A DNA stretch of 64,000 nt, taken from CAYUZU01 sp964448675 (GTDB taxonomy: Bacteria > Planctomycetota > Phycisphaerae > UBA1845 > Fen-1342). The stretch's first letter is position 1. The number at the start of each line of letters is the position of its first letter. The notes beneath the pieces are model-generated. The model worked only from the letters and a program-made list of their open reading frames with translations, was not told the DNA's origin and made no database searches. Location of the stretch: positions 21,980-85,979 of the forward strand of contig CAYUZU010000021.1 in assembly GCA_964448675.1 (NCBI GenBank), read 5' to 3'. Made by a program: the position numbers and the translations under genes. Of the stretch, positions 47,216-56,994 are shown in pieces.

Positions 47216-48345
47216 CCAACCAGTCTTTCAACATCCCCGCGTCCGTCGTCCGTGACCACATCGCCCAGCTCGCTGAGCGCATGCGTGGCGACGATCTCGC
47301 CGCCGTCATCCTCTTCCATCCCTCGAACATGCTGGCGTACGCCGGCACGCCCCACGGCTCGAGCGACCGGCTGACGTGCGCGGCCGTGACACGCGACGGG
47401 GCCCTCGTGGTCGTCTGTCCCATGTTCGAGTCGCCCGGGCTGGAGCGGGCCCGCGAATTCGGCACGCTGTACACCTGGGAAGAGCACGAGGATCCGTTCC
47501 GCTGCCTGGCTTTGGCGCTGCGCGACGCGGGCGTGACAACCGGCACAATCGGGCTCGACGGCCGCTTCTGGCTCGAGTGGAGCGAAGCCTTGCAGAGCGT
47601 TCTGGGCGACATGACGCTTCGCTGTGCCGAGCACCTGCTGCGCGCGGTCCGCCTCTGCAAGACCACCGAAGAGCAGGAGATCCTGCGCGAAGCCCACCGC
47701 CGGGGCGAGCGCGTCTTCCTCGCCCTGCGCGACGGCCTCATGCGGCCCGGCATCAGCGAGATCGACCTGTGCCACGAGTTGACCGAGCGCTTCGCCCCCG
47801 ACGGCTTCGTCGCCGCGCCGCTCATCCAGTCCGGCCCCAACGGCTCGATTCCGCACAACCCCACCGGCACACGCGTCATCCAGGACGGCGACCTGATCGT
47901 CGTCGACAGCGTCATCCGCTGGCAGGGCTACCACAACGACATCACCCGCACCTTCGTCATCGGCGAGCCCAGCCCCAACGCGCGCAAAGCCTACCAGGTC
48001 GTGCGGCAAGCGCAGGCGGCTGCGATCGAGGCCGCCCGTCCCGGCGTACCCTGCCGCCAGCTCGACGAGATCGCCCGCAAGATCATCACCGACGCCGGCT
48101 TCGGGCCCTACTTCACCCACCGCCTCGGTCACGGCATGGGCATCGAAGGCCACGAGCCGCCGTACCTCAGCGGTCGCGAGACCGACACACTGCATCCCGG
48201 CGTGTGCTGCACCGTCGAGCCGGGTGTGTACGTCCCGGGCGAGTTCGGCATCCGCATCGAGGACGACATCCTCATCACCGACGACGGCTGCGAAGTGATC
48301 GCCGGCGATCTGCCCACCGACGTCACCGACGCATTCGACCGATAA
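47212..48345 (+). CDS. M24-family metallopeptidase (Xaa-Pro aminopeptidase-like)
   Basis: 377 residues with the two-part layout of prolidase/Xaa-Pro aminopeptidase: an N-terminal creatinase-like domain (~1-140) and the pita-bread catalytic domain. The five metal ligands are visible: two Asp in VDSVIRWQGYHNDITRTF (~233-250), His in HRLGHGMGIEGH (~302-313), Glu in TVEPGVY (~335) and Glu in RIEDDI (~350). Cytoplasmic; no signal peptide. ATG overlaps the nrnA stop. A link to sulfate metabolism is not evident, so this may be co-transcription only. The frame extends upstream over nrnA but has no family match there. Confidence 0.92.
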   Translation: MTNQSFNIPASVVRDHIAQLAERMRGDDLAAVILFHPSNMLAYAGTPHGSSDRLTCAAVTRDGALVVVCPMFESPGLERAREFGTLYTWEEHEDPFRCLALALRDAGVTTGTIGLDGRFWLEWSEALQSVLGDMTLRCAEHLLRAVRLCKTTEEQEILREAHRRGERVFLALRDGLMRPGISEIDLCHELTERFAPDGFVAAPLIQSGPNGSIPHNPTGTRVIQDGDLIVVDSVIRWQGYHNDITRTFVIGEPSPNARKAYQVVRQAQAAAIEAARPGVPCRQLDEIARKIITDAGFGPYFTHRLGHGMGIEGHEPPYLSGRETDTLHPGVCCTVEPGVYVPGEFGIRIEDDILITDDGCEVIAGDLPTDVTDAFDR

Positions 48346-48410
48346 CCACCCGCCACCGCTCGCTGCACAGGGACCTCGCGGCGGCGCCAGCGCCGGCCCA
48401 TTTCTGACGC

Positions 48411-48439
48411 TTTCAAAAGATTCACCAAAAAAGTACTAT
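48411..48439 (+). promoter_or_regulatory. Candidate promoter of the methyltransferase gene
   Basis: TTTCAA (48411-48416), a 17-base spacer and TACTAT (48434-48439) lie in a ~140-base AT-rich island (48410-48545) within GC-rich DNA. The -10 box is the same hexamer as at nrdJ. The leader to the ATG at 48660 would be ~215 bases. A second possible -10, GATATATATG near 48535, could give a shorter leader. No gene is seen in the 313-base gap 48346-48659. Confidence 0.55.
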
Positions 48440-48659
48440 TTATTCTTTGTGCACATAAGCCATTGCCAAAACAACAGTTACAATACGCTGCTGATCTTCC
48501 GCTATCATATGGCGCTTCCATTTTCATTTCAATGCGATATATATGAGCCTGGTGTTCGAAGCACCGCGATCGAAGAACGCGACCTGTGGCCCTGTCTTGG
48601 CAACCGCTGGCCGCGACATCGACCGCGATTCGGGGCGGGATTCGGAAGGAGTGACAACG

Positions 48660-49472
48660 ATGCAGCAGCAGAAGATCAGGCCGTTATGGCGCAAGAGCAT
48701 GGAGCGGATCCCCAGTGCGGTTCGCGCGATTCGCTTCCCCGCCGCCGCGGACCTCGCGCAGGACAGTGAGTGGTGCGAGGTGCTGATCGGCGACGAGCGG
48801 CGACGGGTGCGTTTCCATGATTACCACGAGGTCTACCGCGTCCCCGGCTTCTACGAGCGTCTCTTCTACGAGAAGCTCAGGTGCAATTCGCCGTTCCGCG
48901 TCGCGCGGCTGTTCCGCAGCATCCTGCGCGAAAACCGCCAATCGCCTCGCGACCTGCGCATTCTCGACGTCGGCGCCGGCAACGGCATGGTGGCCGAAGA
49001 GCTGCGCCGCATCGGCGCCCGCAAGCTCGTCGGCGTCGACATCATCCCTGAAGCGAAGACGGCGGCGGAGCGCGATCGCGCCGGCCTGTACGCCGACTAC
49101 GCGGTGGCGGACCTGACCGACCTGCCCGAGCCCCTCGAAGAGCGGCTGCGCAAACACAACCTCAACGCACTGACCTGCGTTGCGGCGCTGGGCTTCGGCG
49201 ATATTCCCGACAAGGCGTTTCTCAAGGCGCTCGACCTGATCGACACACCCGGCTGGCTGGCGTTCAACATCAAGGAAGACTTCATCGAGGAACGCAACCC
49301 CGCGGGCTTCGCGAAGCTCATTCGCGACCTGTGCGCCAGCGGCGTGATCCAGGTGCAGGCGTACCGGCGGTACCGCCACCGCCTGTCCACCGCCGGCAAG
49401 CCGCTGCACTACGTGGCGATGGTGGCCCGCAAGCTCAAGGACGTGCCGGACGAACTGATGAACGGGTCGTAA
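48660..49472 (+). CDS. SAM-dependent class I methyltransferase, substrate unknown
   Basis: 270 residues from the ATG at 48660, with AAGGAG eight bases upstream; the open frame runs back to 48543 but that part lies in the AT-rich leader. SAM motif I LRILDVGAGNGMVAEEL is near residues 99-115, with VGVDIIPEAK near 122-131. The core resembles the generic Methyltransf_11/25 folds. An N-terminal ~95-residue region (YHEVYRVPGFYERLFYEKL near 55-73) is a cap of unknown role. It sits alone behind its own AT-rich promoter. Target molecule cannot be told. Confidence 0.82.
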   Translation: MQQQKIRPLWRKSMERIPSAVRAIRFPAAADLAQDSEWCEVLIGDERRRVRFHDYHEVYRVPGFYERLFYEKLRCNSPFRVARLFRSILRENRQSPRDLRILDVGAGNGMVAEELRRIGARKLVGVDIIPEAKTAAERDRAGLYADYAVADLTDLPEPLEERLRKHNLNALTCVAALGFGDIPDKAFLKALDLIDTPGWLAFNIKEDFIEERNPAGFAKLIRDLCASGVIQVQAYRRYRHRLSTAGKPLHYVAMVARKLKDVPDELMNGS

Positions 49473-49710
49473 GGGCGCGTCCACCGCGGCGCGCGGATGC
49501 TGCCTGGCCGTCTGCTACGGGCAATCCCCGACTTCGCCAGGACCCGCCAGCGGTACACCGTGCGCTGGCTCCGCGTCGCGATCTCCGCTACGCTGCGGGC
49601 CGGTAGCGAACCTGACCGACCCGTGGCGGCCCCAGCAAACGCCAGCACAGCCGGCACACCGTCGGGGCCGGATCGACGACACAACACCGATAATCACGAG
49701 GGAACCGACG

Positions 49711-49911
49711 ATGGCTGATCAGCCGGACTTCAATCGCGCGGCGGCAGACGAGGAAATCGCGCAGTGGCGCGGCTTCGTGGACTACTCGACGCGCCTGCTC
49801 AACAACCTTCAGCAGCAATCGCACGTCGCGCGCGATCTGCAGCGGCTGCGTGGCGCAGTCGAGGCCTACATCCAGGAGCTCGAGCAGGCCAAGGAACACC
49901 TGCCGGAGTAG
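49711..49911 (+). CDS. Small helical hypothetical protein (66 residues)
   Basis: 66-residue highly charged, predicted all-helical protein (RLLNNLQQQSHVARDLQ followed by EAYIQELEQAKEHLPE), resembling a short coiled coil. GAGGGAA stands eight bases before the ATG at 49711. No family is recognised. The 238 bases before it (49473-49710) hold no other feature that I can support. The amino-acid composition and ribosome site argue that it is real, but the short length leaves doubt. Confidence 0.55.
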   Translation: MADQPDFNRAAADEEIAQWRGFVDYSTRLLNNLQQQSHVARDLQRLRGAVEAYIQELEQAKEHLPE

Positions 49912-49996
49912 CGCCCCAGGCGCAGCGGTCCGCCCCACCGCGGCGCTGTCCGTTCGCGAGACTCCAGGCCCCCTTCGTCGCTCCGTCGCTACTCAA

Positions 49997-52900
49997 TCAA
50001 TCGTCATACCGGGTGTTGAAGTAGCTCACTTCCCGGCGACCGATGGTCGCGGGCTCGCCGGCGGATTCGATGGTGACGTAGGTCGGCAGCGCGCTCGGGT
50101 CGGCGGGATCGTAGACCGGCACGGCCCGCGGCAGCAGGTTGCTGCGATCGATGGTCACCTGCGAGCGGATGCTGGCCTGCTGATCCTCACGATCGATCAG
50201 CGACGCGTACACCGTACAGGTGTTGCTCCGCGTCGTGAGGAACTGCGTGTCGAGCAGCGCCAGCATGCTGATCGCCTTGAAGAAGTCGTCAGATGCCAGG
50301 CCTTGGCCAAGGTCGGCCCCGTCAAACCCGACCACGTTGGCCAGCTCGCCCACGGTGAGGAAGCCGAGCGGCCGCTGCGTGTTGTCGCGACGCAGGTTGC
50401 CGTAGCCATTCGCGTAGCGCGGCCGCACGCCGGCCGCGCCGAGCGGGATCGGCGCGTTGTTGACGTAATTGAACTGATCGCGATACGCGGCGACGGCTTG
50501 GCCGAAGTATGGCCCGAGCCGATACCACTCGCCATTATCGACTTCGTCCGCCGTGCGGGCGGCGCCGTCGAGGTAGTAGACCGAGCAGCGTTCGGTCGAG
50601 TTACCGACCCCGACACCGGTGAGCACACCCGAACTCGCACGCCAGAACGCCGGCGAGGCGTTGGTCCGCTCGATCTGGTTGGACGCACCATACATCGTGA
50701 AGCCGAACGGCAGGTCGTTGTTGCTCGTGCCGTCGATGGGACCGATCAGCGGCAAGCCGGCCAGCACGTGCCAGGGCGCCGTGTTGATATTGATCCGCCC
50801 GGGGATGCGCAGCGGGTCGATCGGCACGCGATCGTCCGCCGTACCGAGAAGCCCGTCGCGGCCCACACCCTCGTAATCAATGGTCGTGAAGTAGTCGTAG
50901 ACCAGCAGGCCCCACGGCAGATCGCGCACGCCGCCGCTATCGACCGAGCTGTTGTAGAACACGGGCATATGGCCGAGGTCGGCGCGCGACGAGTAGCCCG
51001 AACTGAACCACTCGCGATAGAGGTACTCGCCAGCGGGGTGGTAAGTCGACGTCGTGCCGTCATACACGTGTACGTGTGAGGAACGCGGCACAAAGTGCAG
51101 GAACCCCACCGTCGGATACGATGCCGGCCGCAGCGAACCGTGAAACTCGACCAGGTCGCGGTCGGCATTCATCAGCCACAGCGGCGTGTTCGGGCCAAAG
51201 TTGGAATTGGGGTCGTTCGGATCGCCGGCCCCCGGCCCCGCCTGGCCGAGCGCGCGCGTCCGATCAGACAAGAAGCCGAACGGCCCGCCGCCCTCCATCG
51301 CCGCGTGCGGCTGCCCGTCGTCGTCGCTGGCATCCTTGAACCGCGATTCAGACACCCCCACCGGATCCGTCTGCGGAATGGCCGCCGCCATGCGCCAGCG
51401 GGCCAGTGCCGGGCCGCGCGGGTGGAACTCGTCCACACCCCAGTAAGACTCGTGCGACGTGTCACGCCAGGCGTCGACCCATGAGCCGTCCCAATCCCAG
51501 TCGTTGGGGTCGCCCCCCGGCGGGTCGTCCGGCTCGTCGATCTCGAAGCGGTCAACCAGAATCCAGCCGCTGGTACGCCCGTTGCGCCAGAGCTTGACTT
51601 CGATCTCGTCGCCGGGGCTGTCGACGATGAGCTCGTCGATGACCGGCAGGGTTTCGCCGGCCATGGTGGCGTGATCCTCGAAGTAGGTGTTGGCGTTGCC
51701 GTCGTTGATGACGACCTGAAGGAAGCTGCGGCCGAGCATGCGGTCGCTGGGCAGGTTCTGCACGTTGGTCGTGGTAAGGGCACGGAGCGTGCCGCTGGTC
51801 TCGAACTGGCTGTTGAGACTGATGGCGAACTGCGGCAGGAAGAGCGCCTGCTGGTCCCCCGTACCATCGTCGTATCGTTCGTTCGGGTTGTAGAGCTCGA
51901 TCGCCAGGGCCGTGTCGCCGTTGGGATCGTTCGGATCGTCGGTGTAGCGATACGCCATCACCTGCGAGATGAACGGCTGGGGCGCATACCCGACATAGCG
52001 CTTCGTGCCATCCTGGTACCAGACGTTGTCGACAAAGCCGTTGGCGTTGCGCGGGGCGGCGAACGCGACGGTGTTCACCGCGAGCATGAACGCCTGCTGG
52101 CGCTTGGAAAGCGGCCAGGTCTGGCTACCAGTACCAAACCCGCCGAACTCCGCCAGCATCTCGTAGTAGTAGTCGGCGAGCTCGCGGACAATCCGCTGGC
52201 CCTGCCCCTGCCCCGTGCCGTTGGGATCGGCCAGGTACGCCAGCGTATCGGGATCGAACGCGCCCGCCACCTTGCCCAGGTAGAACTTGGGCCGGCCGGC
52301 TGTGATACCCATGTTGTCAGCATTTGGATCGGGAAAAGTGACATTCTGTTTGCGGGCCAGCAGATCGCTGTTGTTGACGGTGGTGATGATGCGGCGCGCG
52401 GCGTACGTCAGCCGCGGATCGCTGCCGACCCCCGAGCGCCACCAGTCGATATACGCCGGCGCGTCGACCGACACCGCACGGCGCCAGACCTCCCATTCCC
52501 GCTCCAGCGAGAGGTTGAATCGCTGCCACGGCTCTTCGACACGCCCGCCGGCCAGCGCGAACGGTCCCTGCACACCGCCGTAGTTCACCGACGGATCGAA
52601 GGTGCGCGGGAACATGCCGATGATCGGGTCCTGCAACAGTCGCAGCGCCGGCGGCAGCATGGCCGGGTTGTCACTCGCGCGGCCACCCACCAGTAGCCCG
52701 CCACGGCGGCGCAGCAGCGGCTCGATCGCGTGCCGGTCGGCCCAGAGCTGGTCCATGCGCCGAAGCACGTCACCCGGGCTCAAGCTCGCCAGGCTCGGAT
52801 CTTCCGGATGCTTCACCCAATCGAACATGCGAACCGTGAACTCGCGCACCCAGTCGTACGCCGGATCGTCGGGCAGCGCAACCAGCGCCATGCCGCCGTG

Positions 52901-53632
52901 CGGCACGACGCGCACCGCGCCGATGTAGCGCGCGTTCTCGTCGAAGTGGTCGAACGCGCTGACATCACCATTGGCCGGCAGATGATTCGGGTTGAAGCCA
53001 GCACCGCTGATCGGGTTGCCCGCGACGGCGTTGGCCAGTTCGGTCAACATCCGCATGCCCCCCTGGTCCGAATCACTGGTGCCGAAGAACGTGTCGGCCA
53101 CGCCATCGCCGTCGGCGTCCATCCACGGCTCGCGGGCATTGCCGATGCGATCACGGGGCGAGACGGCATCGAAGTCGATGTCGGCCGGCTGGCTGTCGTC
53201 GCGATCGAAGTCACGCGCGAGCTTGCCGACCGAGCGCCGGGTGGCGTCGTTGTTGATACTGCCGAGGCCCAGCCAGAGGTAGTCGTCCGGCTGCGCGTTG
53301 TCGAACACCGGGCCGTCCGGTGCGCGCACCGGATCGACCGCGCCGAGCGCCCGCGTCGGACCGTAGCCGGGGATGTCGGGGTAGTTCTCATCCTTGATCG
53401 ACGCGCCGGGGCTGGCCTCCCCCGCGTGCACCAGTTGCGAAACCATCACGTCCTCGAGGCTACCGAGCATCTCCTCGATCTGCTCGCCGCGGGTGACCTG
53501 CTGCCCGACAACCCGATCAAACCGGGCCAGCGTGATGTACGCCGTCACCAGCATGAACAGCATCGCGAGCAGGCCCACGATCATGAGCAGGACCGTGGCT
53601 CGGCGGGACTTTTTGTGGTTGGCTCGCATCAT
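49997..53632 (-). CDS. Very large GspK/PilX-like minor pseudopilin-type protein
   Basis: 1211 residues. The N-terminus KKSRRATVLLMIVGLLAMLFMLVTAYITLARFDR gives a single membrane helix (~12-34; the polar part starts with RRAT) like GspK/PilX proteins, which lack the full FTLIE motif and cap the pseudopilus. The rest is a huge secreted-side domain rich in Asp, Asn, Pro and Gly with no Cys cluster, about four times the size of GspK. Stretches such as PGRININTAPWHVLAGLPLIG near 935 recall the 'NINTA' helix-hairpin-like motif found in GspK. It is the last gene of the pseudopilin operon, 381 bases after the previous one. Role inferred: tip of a secretion pseudopilus or surface structure. Confidence 0.75.
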   Translation of the reverse strand: MMRANHKKSRRATVLLMIVGLLAMLFMLVTAYITLARFDRVVGQQVTRGEQIEEMLGSLEDVMVSQLVHAGEASPGASIKDENYPDIPGYGPTRALGAVDPVRAPDGPVFDNAQPDDYLWLGLGSINNDATRRSVGKLARDFDRDDSQPADIDFDAVSPRDRIGNAREPWMDADGDGVADTFFGTSDSDQGGMRMLTELANAVAGNPISGAGFNPNHLPANGDVSAFDHFDENARYIGAVRVVPHGGMALVALPDDPAYDWVREFTVRMFDWVKHPEDPSLASLSPGDVLRRMDQLWADRHAIEPLLRRRGGLLVGGRASDNPAMLPPALRLLQDPIIGMFPRTFDPSVNYGGVQGPFALAGGRVEEPWQRFNLSLEREWEVWRRAVSVDAPAYIDWWRSGVGSDPRLTYAARRIITTVNNSDLLARKQNVTFPDPNADNMGITAGRPKFYLGKVAGAFDPDTLAYLADPNGTGQGQGQRIVRELADYYYEMLAEFGGFGTGSQTWPLSKRQQAFMLAVNTVAFAAPRNANGFVDNVWYQDGTKRYVGYAPQPFISQVMAYRYTDDPNDPNGDTALAIELYNPNERYDDGTGDQQALFLPQFAISLNSQFETSGTLRALTTTNVQNLPSDRMLGRSFLQVVINDGNANTYFEDHATMAGETLPVIDELIVDSPGDEIEVKLWRNGRTSGWILVDRFEIDEPDDPPGGDPNDWDWDGSWVDAWRDTSHESYWGVDEFHPRGPALARWRMAAAIPQTDPVGVSESRFKDASDDDGQPHAAMEGGGPFGFLSDRTRALGQAGPGAGDPNDPNSNFGPNTPLWLMNADRDLVEFHGSLRPASYPTVGFLHFVPRSSHVHVYDGTTSTYHPAGEYLYREWFSSGYSSRADLGHMPVFYNSSVDSGGVRDLPWGLLVYDYFTTIDYEGVGRDGLLGTADDRVPIDPLRIPGRININTAPWHVLAGLPLIGPIDGTSNNDLPFGFTMYGASNQIERTNASPAFWRASSGVLTGVGVGNSTERCSVYYLDGAARTADEVDNGEWYRLGPYFGQAVAAYRDQFNYVNNAPIPLGAAGVRPRYANGYGNLRRDNTQRPLGFLTVGELANVVGFDGADLGQGLASDDFFKAISMLALLDTQFLTTRSNTCTVYASLIDREDQQASIRSQVTIDRSNLLPRAVPVYDPADPSALPTYVTIESAGEPATIGRREVSYFNTRYDD

Positions 53633-53756
53633 TCCATTATCACCTGGCGGCCCATGCCGCCCGCTTGTCAGAACCCTCGGCTCCCACTGTCATTGTGCGG
53701 ACCCGGTCAAACTCCCCAGGTTACCGACCGGAAGCCGTAAACGTCTTGTAAAACGG

Positions 53757-53962
53757 CACTTGGGCGGCTGCCACGTGCCGCCGCTCTCGAGCTGCCGTGA
53801 GTCGCGGCGCCGTGAGCCGTGCTGGCCCCACAACGCGCTGACCGGTGCCGGCGGACTGCTCCGGCGGGTAGCATCTGCCCTACCCGTCCGACGCCACGGA
53901 CGAAGCAGAGCAATGCCCTACCTGGTCGGCTGCCGTGTGCCACGGCGCTGTGAGCCGTGCGC
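53757..53962. repeat. Intergenic repeat modules in the pseudopilin operon (site 1)
   Basis: This part of the 381-base gap 53633-54013 is made of palindromic modules. CACGGCGCTGTGAGCCGTGC with GC (53941-53962) matches 57963-57984 at 20 of 22 bases. A degenerate copy is near 53806, and a degenerate 'CTCTCGAG' hairpin module lies near 53776-53797. A string GTCGGCTGCC recurs on both sides. No coding frame of note is present in the gap. Confidence 0.65.
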
Positions 53963-54013
53963 TGGTCGGCTGTCACCCAAATCCGAAATGCCGCCTTTTT
54001 CGCCAGACACCGC

Positions 54014-55546
54014 TTACTCGAAGCGGTGCACAAAACTCCGCACGATCGGCTCGGGCAGCCGACCACGCGAATCAAACACCCGCACCGTCACGCGGATCGC
54101 GTACGGCCACGTACGGATCACGCGACTGTTGATAATCGTCTCTGGCCGCGCCAGATCGTCGCCGCCAAGAACCTCCTGGTCGAGCCGGGCAAACGTGTCG
54201 ACCAGCCGCGTACTCGGCTGGCCGGTGCGCGGGTTGACCGCCAGCACCGCCCGGTTCTCCTGCGTATCCGGAACAAAGACATATGTCTCTCCCGGGCGCA
54301 CCGCGGTCCAGCGGGCCGGCGCACTCCTGTCCGTGTAGAGCGTGCTGTCCGGATCCGGGTTCGTGTAGGCGATGCTGTTGCGCGGGTCCTCCGGCATCAG
54401 GAACTCGACCTGGAACCAGGCACAGCCCGGCAGCATCTGCACGCCGAGATTCTCGCGCAGCTCGACCGGCACCGTGTCGAGCACCGTGGCGACGTGGTGC
54501 CGCGGCGTCCGCACGCCATTGACGTACATCAGGTTCTCGACGATGAGCTGGAACTGCCCATCCCACGGGGCCATGCTCCCGAAGCCCCCCGCCGTCCCGT
54601 AGAAGTTGTACGGCGAGTACAGCACCGGCCCGGTCGCGTCGAGCGTGATGGGCGATGCCGGCGAGAACGCCCGCAGCAATGCGTTGAGGTCCAGGTACGC
54701 CAGGTCACCCGGCATCGGCGGGTTGATGCCATCCTGCGGCATACAGCGGGCGATGCGCTCCCATTCGTCGCCCACGAAGCTGTTGCTGAAGACGAGCTTG
54801 CCGTCGGATACGCCCGGCTCATCCACGAGCATGGTCGCGCGCCGCGCCAGGTGCCACTGGCTGGCGGGGATGCGGCTGAGAAGCTCGGCGCCGAAGCCGC
54901 CACCCTGGGCTTCCTCGATGTGGCGCAGCGACGTCTCGTCGAAGCTCACGCCCGGTCCCGTGCCGCGCGTCGACGCCAGCGCCGCGTGGCCGTACACCAC
55001 CTGGATCGGGGCGAACTTGGTCCCGTTGGCGGCGAGTTCACCCCAGGTACCCTGGAGCGGCGCGTCCGGCGGGGCCTTCGACACCGTCGGCCGGTTGCTG
55101 AAGAACATCAGCAGGTCGGCGCGCGGGTCGCTGTAGCCCGGCGGCACGTCGCGATCGAATTCGGGGTCGTAGCCCGCGGCCAGATCCGGGTCCCCCAGCA
55201 GCACGCGGTAGTACTTCTGGGCTTCGAGTTCCTCGGTGGTGAGGGCGGCGGCCTGCGTGCGGCCGACCAACACCAGGATGCCGCTGGACGGCTCGCAGTG
55301 GCGCAGATCCTCCTCGAGCTGCATGCCGAATTGCCGCACCCAGTTCTGCGTGTCGGAATAGGCGGCCGCCTGGCTGGCGGTCTCGGTGGTGATGGTGAAC
55401 ACCACGCCGACAATGCCCAACGCCAGCGACATCACCGCCAGCGACACCAGCATCTCGACCAGCGTGAACGCCCGGCGGCCATCGCGCGCAGCGCGGCGGA
55501 CCACCTTGTCCCGCGCGTTCAATCTGCCGGCGTATGCGCCACGCAT
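54014..55546 (-). CDS. Prepilin-type minor pseudopilin (GspJ/PilW-like)
   Basis: 510 residues. A 27-residue basic leader ends at RRA, followed by the prepilin stretch FTLVEMLVSLAVMSLALGIVGVVF (only the first part quoted as motif: FTLVEML). The residue before the cleavage point is Ala, not the usual Gly. Conserved Glu+5 is present. The large C-terminal domain (~440 residues) is unlike a standard GspJ (~200), with many loops rich in Pro and Asp. Start ATG lies 2 bases after the preceding stop, so it is coupled. Placement before the GspK-like gene fits the I-J-K order of minor pseudopilins. Confidence 0.82.
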   Translation of the reverse strand: MRGAYAGRLNARDKVVRRAARDGRRAFTLVEMLVSLAVMSLALGIVGVVFTITTETASQAAAYSDTQNWVRQFGMQLEEDLRHCEPSSGILVLVGRTQAAALTTEELEAQKYYRVLLGDPDLAAGYDPEFDRDVPPGYSDPRADLLMFFSNRPTVSKAPPDAPLQGTWGELAANGTKFAPIQVVYGHAALASTRGTGPGVSFDETSLRHIEEAQGGGFGAELLSRIPASQWHLARRATMLVDEPGVSDGKLVFSNSFVGDEWERIARCMPQDGINPPMPGDLAYLDLNALLRAFSPASPITLDATGPVLYSPYNFYGTAGGFGSMAPWDGQFQLIVENLMYVNGVRTPRHHVATVLDTVPVELRENLGVQMLPGCAWFQVEFLMPEDPRNSIAYTNPDPDSTLYTDRSAPARWTAVRPGETYVFVPDTQENRAVLAVNPRTGQPSTRLVDTFARLDQEVLGGDDLARPETIINSRVIRTWPYAIRVTVRVFDSRGRLPEPIVRSFVHRFE

Positions 55547-55548
55547 GC

Positions 55549-56958
55549 TTAATCAACCTCGTGCAAACGGATGTAGCGCCGATACACACCCAGGATCGGC
55601 GACTGGTTGCTGTAGACCGGCTTGCCCTGGCTATCGATCTCGCTGACCGCCGGCGGAATGACCCAGACGGGCCAGAAGGCCGGGCTCGACGCCACGGTTC
55701 CCAACCACGGATAGAAGCCGTTGTGCTTCACGACGATGTCGTATTTGCCGTTGGGCTTCTGGACCTGCTCGGTCACCTCGTAGATCGGCAGGACGTCCGG
55801 CGCCGACGGTATGAAGCCGGCGTTCTGCAGCGGCGGCTGCTGCATCGGCATATTCAGTCCGGTCGGCGCGACATCGTTGAGCGCGGGGATGAAGATGCTC
55901 CGCGGCGGCATGAGCTGCCCCACCTCAGCGCTGGCCTCGAACCGCAGCGTGCCCGCCGTGGGCGGGTTCTGCAGCATGCGCCGCCCTTCGCTGTCGAGCA
56001 CGTACGCCGGAGACGGCGGCAACGCCGTGAAGCTGACCAGCCACGGCAAGGGCACGGCACAGTTCACCTGCCCGTAGCCCGTCTGCGACCGGGGCACCGC
56101 GGTGATATTCGGATTGCCGGCCGTGCTCGTGTCCTGCATGACGTAGAAGTGCCCATCCGAAGGCAGACGCGTCACGACAATCACGAACTCGTACAGGCCC
56201 GGGTCGCTGCCGGACGCATATGACACCCGCCGATAGAACGCGATCCAGGCGACGTTGCGCTTCCGGACCTTGTCCAGCTCCGGCGCCATCGATCCTGCGG
56301 TGTCGTAGGGCCGGCGGAAGAAATCGTGCGGGTCCCAGACGCCGTCGTTGCCGGCCTCGGCCGGCGTGTAGACCGCGCCCACCGGGGGATAGACCGCATC
56401 GAGCACGGAAATCGACGGGCGGACAGCGACCTGCGGGAAGAAGTCGTATTCCTTGCCCTCGGGGTCGTACTGTGTCAGGCCGGCCCGATCCACCCAGCTC
56501 GCGACCGCCAGCTCCAGGTAGCCCTCGTCCTCCGGCATTTCATCGTTGGCGGGCCAGCCGGTACCGCCGCCGGCGCCACCGACGCAGACGTTCTGCGTGA
56601 GCAGCGGACGGACCTTGACCAGCGGCTCGTAGCCCCGGAAGAAATACCCGGGCGGTGGGTCGCCCGGCACGGTGGTATCGCCCGAGCCGCGCGGCTGAAA
56701 GAGCGGGGCCGACGCGATCAGCGTGGTGCCGGTGCTGTCGAGCACCTGCTTGCGTAGACAGACGTTTTTCTCGATCAGGGTCAACGCGTACTCCGCCGTG
56801 GCATCGGCGGTGGCCTGGTCGACAGAGCGTTTCGTAAACTTCACCCCCGCCGGCAGGGCCGCACCGATCACCAGCAGGCCCATGCCCAGGACCGCCAATG
56901 CGATCATGAGCTCGGCCAGGCTGAAGGCCGGCGTGCGTCGCCGGTGCCGCGTTGTCAT
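55549..56958 (-). CDS. Prepilin-type minor pseudopilin (GspI-like)
   Basis: 469 residues from the ATG at 56958, chosen because GAGG stands five bases upstream (another ATG is at 56982). Leader MTTRHRRRTPA, then the motif FSLAELMIALAVL with Glu at +5; the residue before cleavage is Ala. The 430-residue soluble part is much larger than typical GspI (~120). A stretch with repeated Pro-Pro-Gly turns and Tyr lies in the middle. It is coupled to the GspJ-like gene (2-base gap). Role: minor subunit of a type II secretion or type IV pilus-like fibre, inferred from motif and position. Confidence 0.82.
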   Translation of the reverse strand: MTTRHRRRTPAFSLAELMIALAVLGMGLLVIGAALPAGVKFTKRSVDQATADATAEYALTLIEKNVCLRKQVLDSTGTTLIASAPLFQPRGSGDTTVPGDPPPGYFFRGYEPLVKVRPLLTQNVCVGGAGGGTGWPANDEMPEDEGYLELAVASWVDRAGLTQYDPEGKEYDFFPQVAVRPSISVLDAVYPPVGAVYTPAEAGNDGVWDPHDFFRRPYDTAGSMAPELDKVRKRNVAWIAFYRRVSYASGSDPGLYEFVIVVTRLPSDGHFYVMQDTSTAGNPNITAVPRSQTGYGQVNCAVPLPWLVSFTALPPSPAYVLDSEGRRMLQNPPTAGTLRFEASAEVGQLMPPRSIFIPALNDVAPTGLNMPMQQPPLQNAGFIPSAPDVLPIYEVTEQVQKPNGKYDIVVKHNGFYPWLGTVASSPAFWPVWVIPPAVSEIDSQGKPVYSNQSPILGVYRRYIRLHEVD

Positions 56959-56994
56959 CCCATCCTCAGCATGCGGCTTCATGACGATGCCTCA

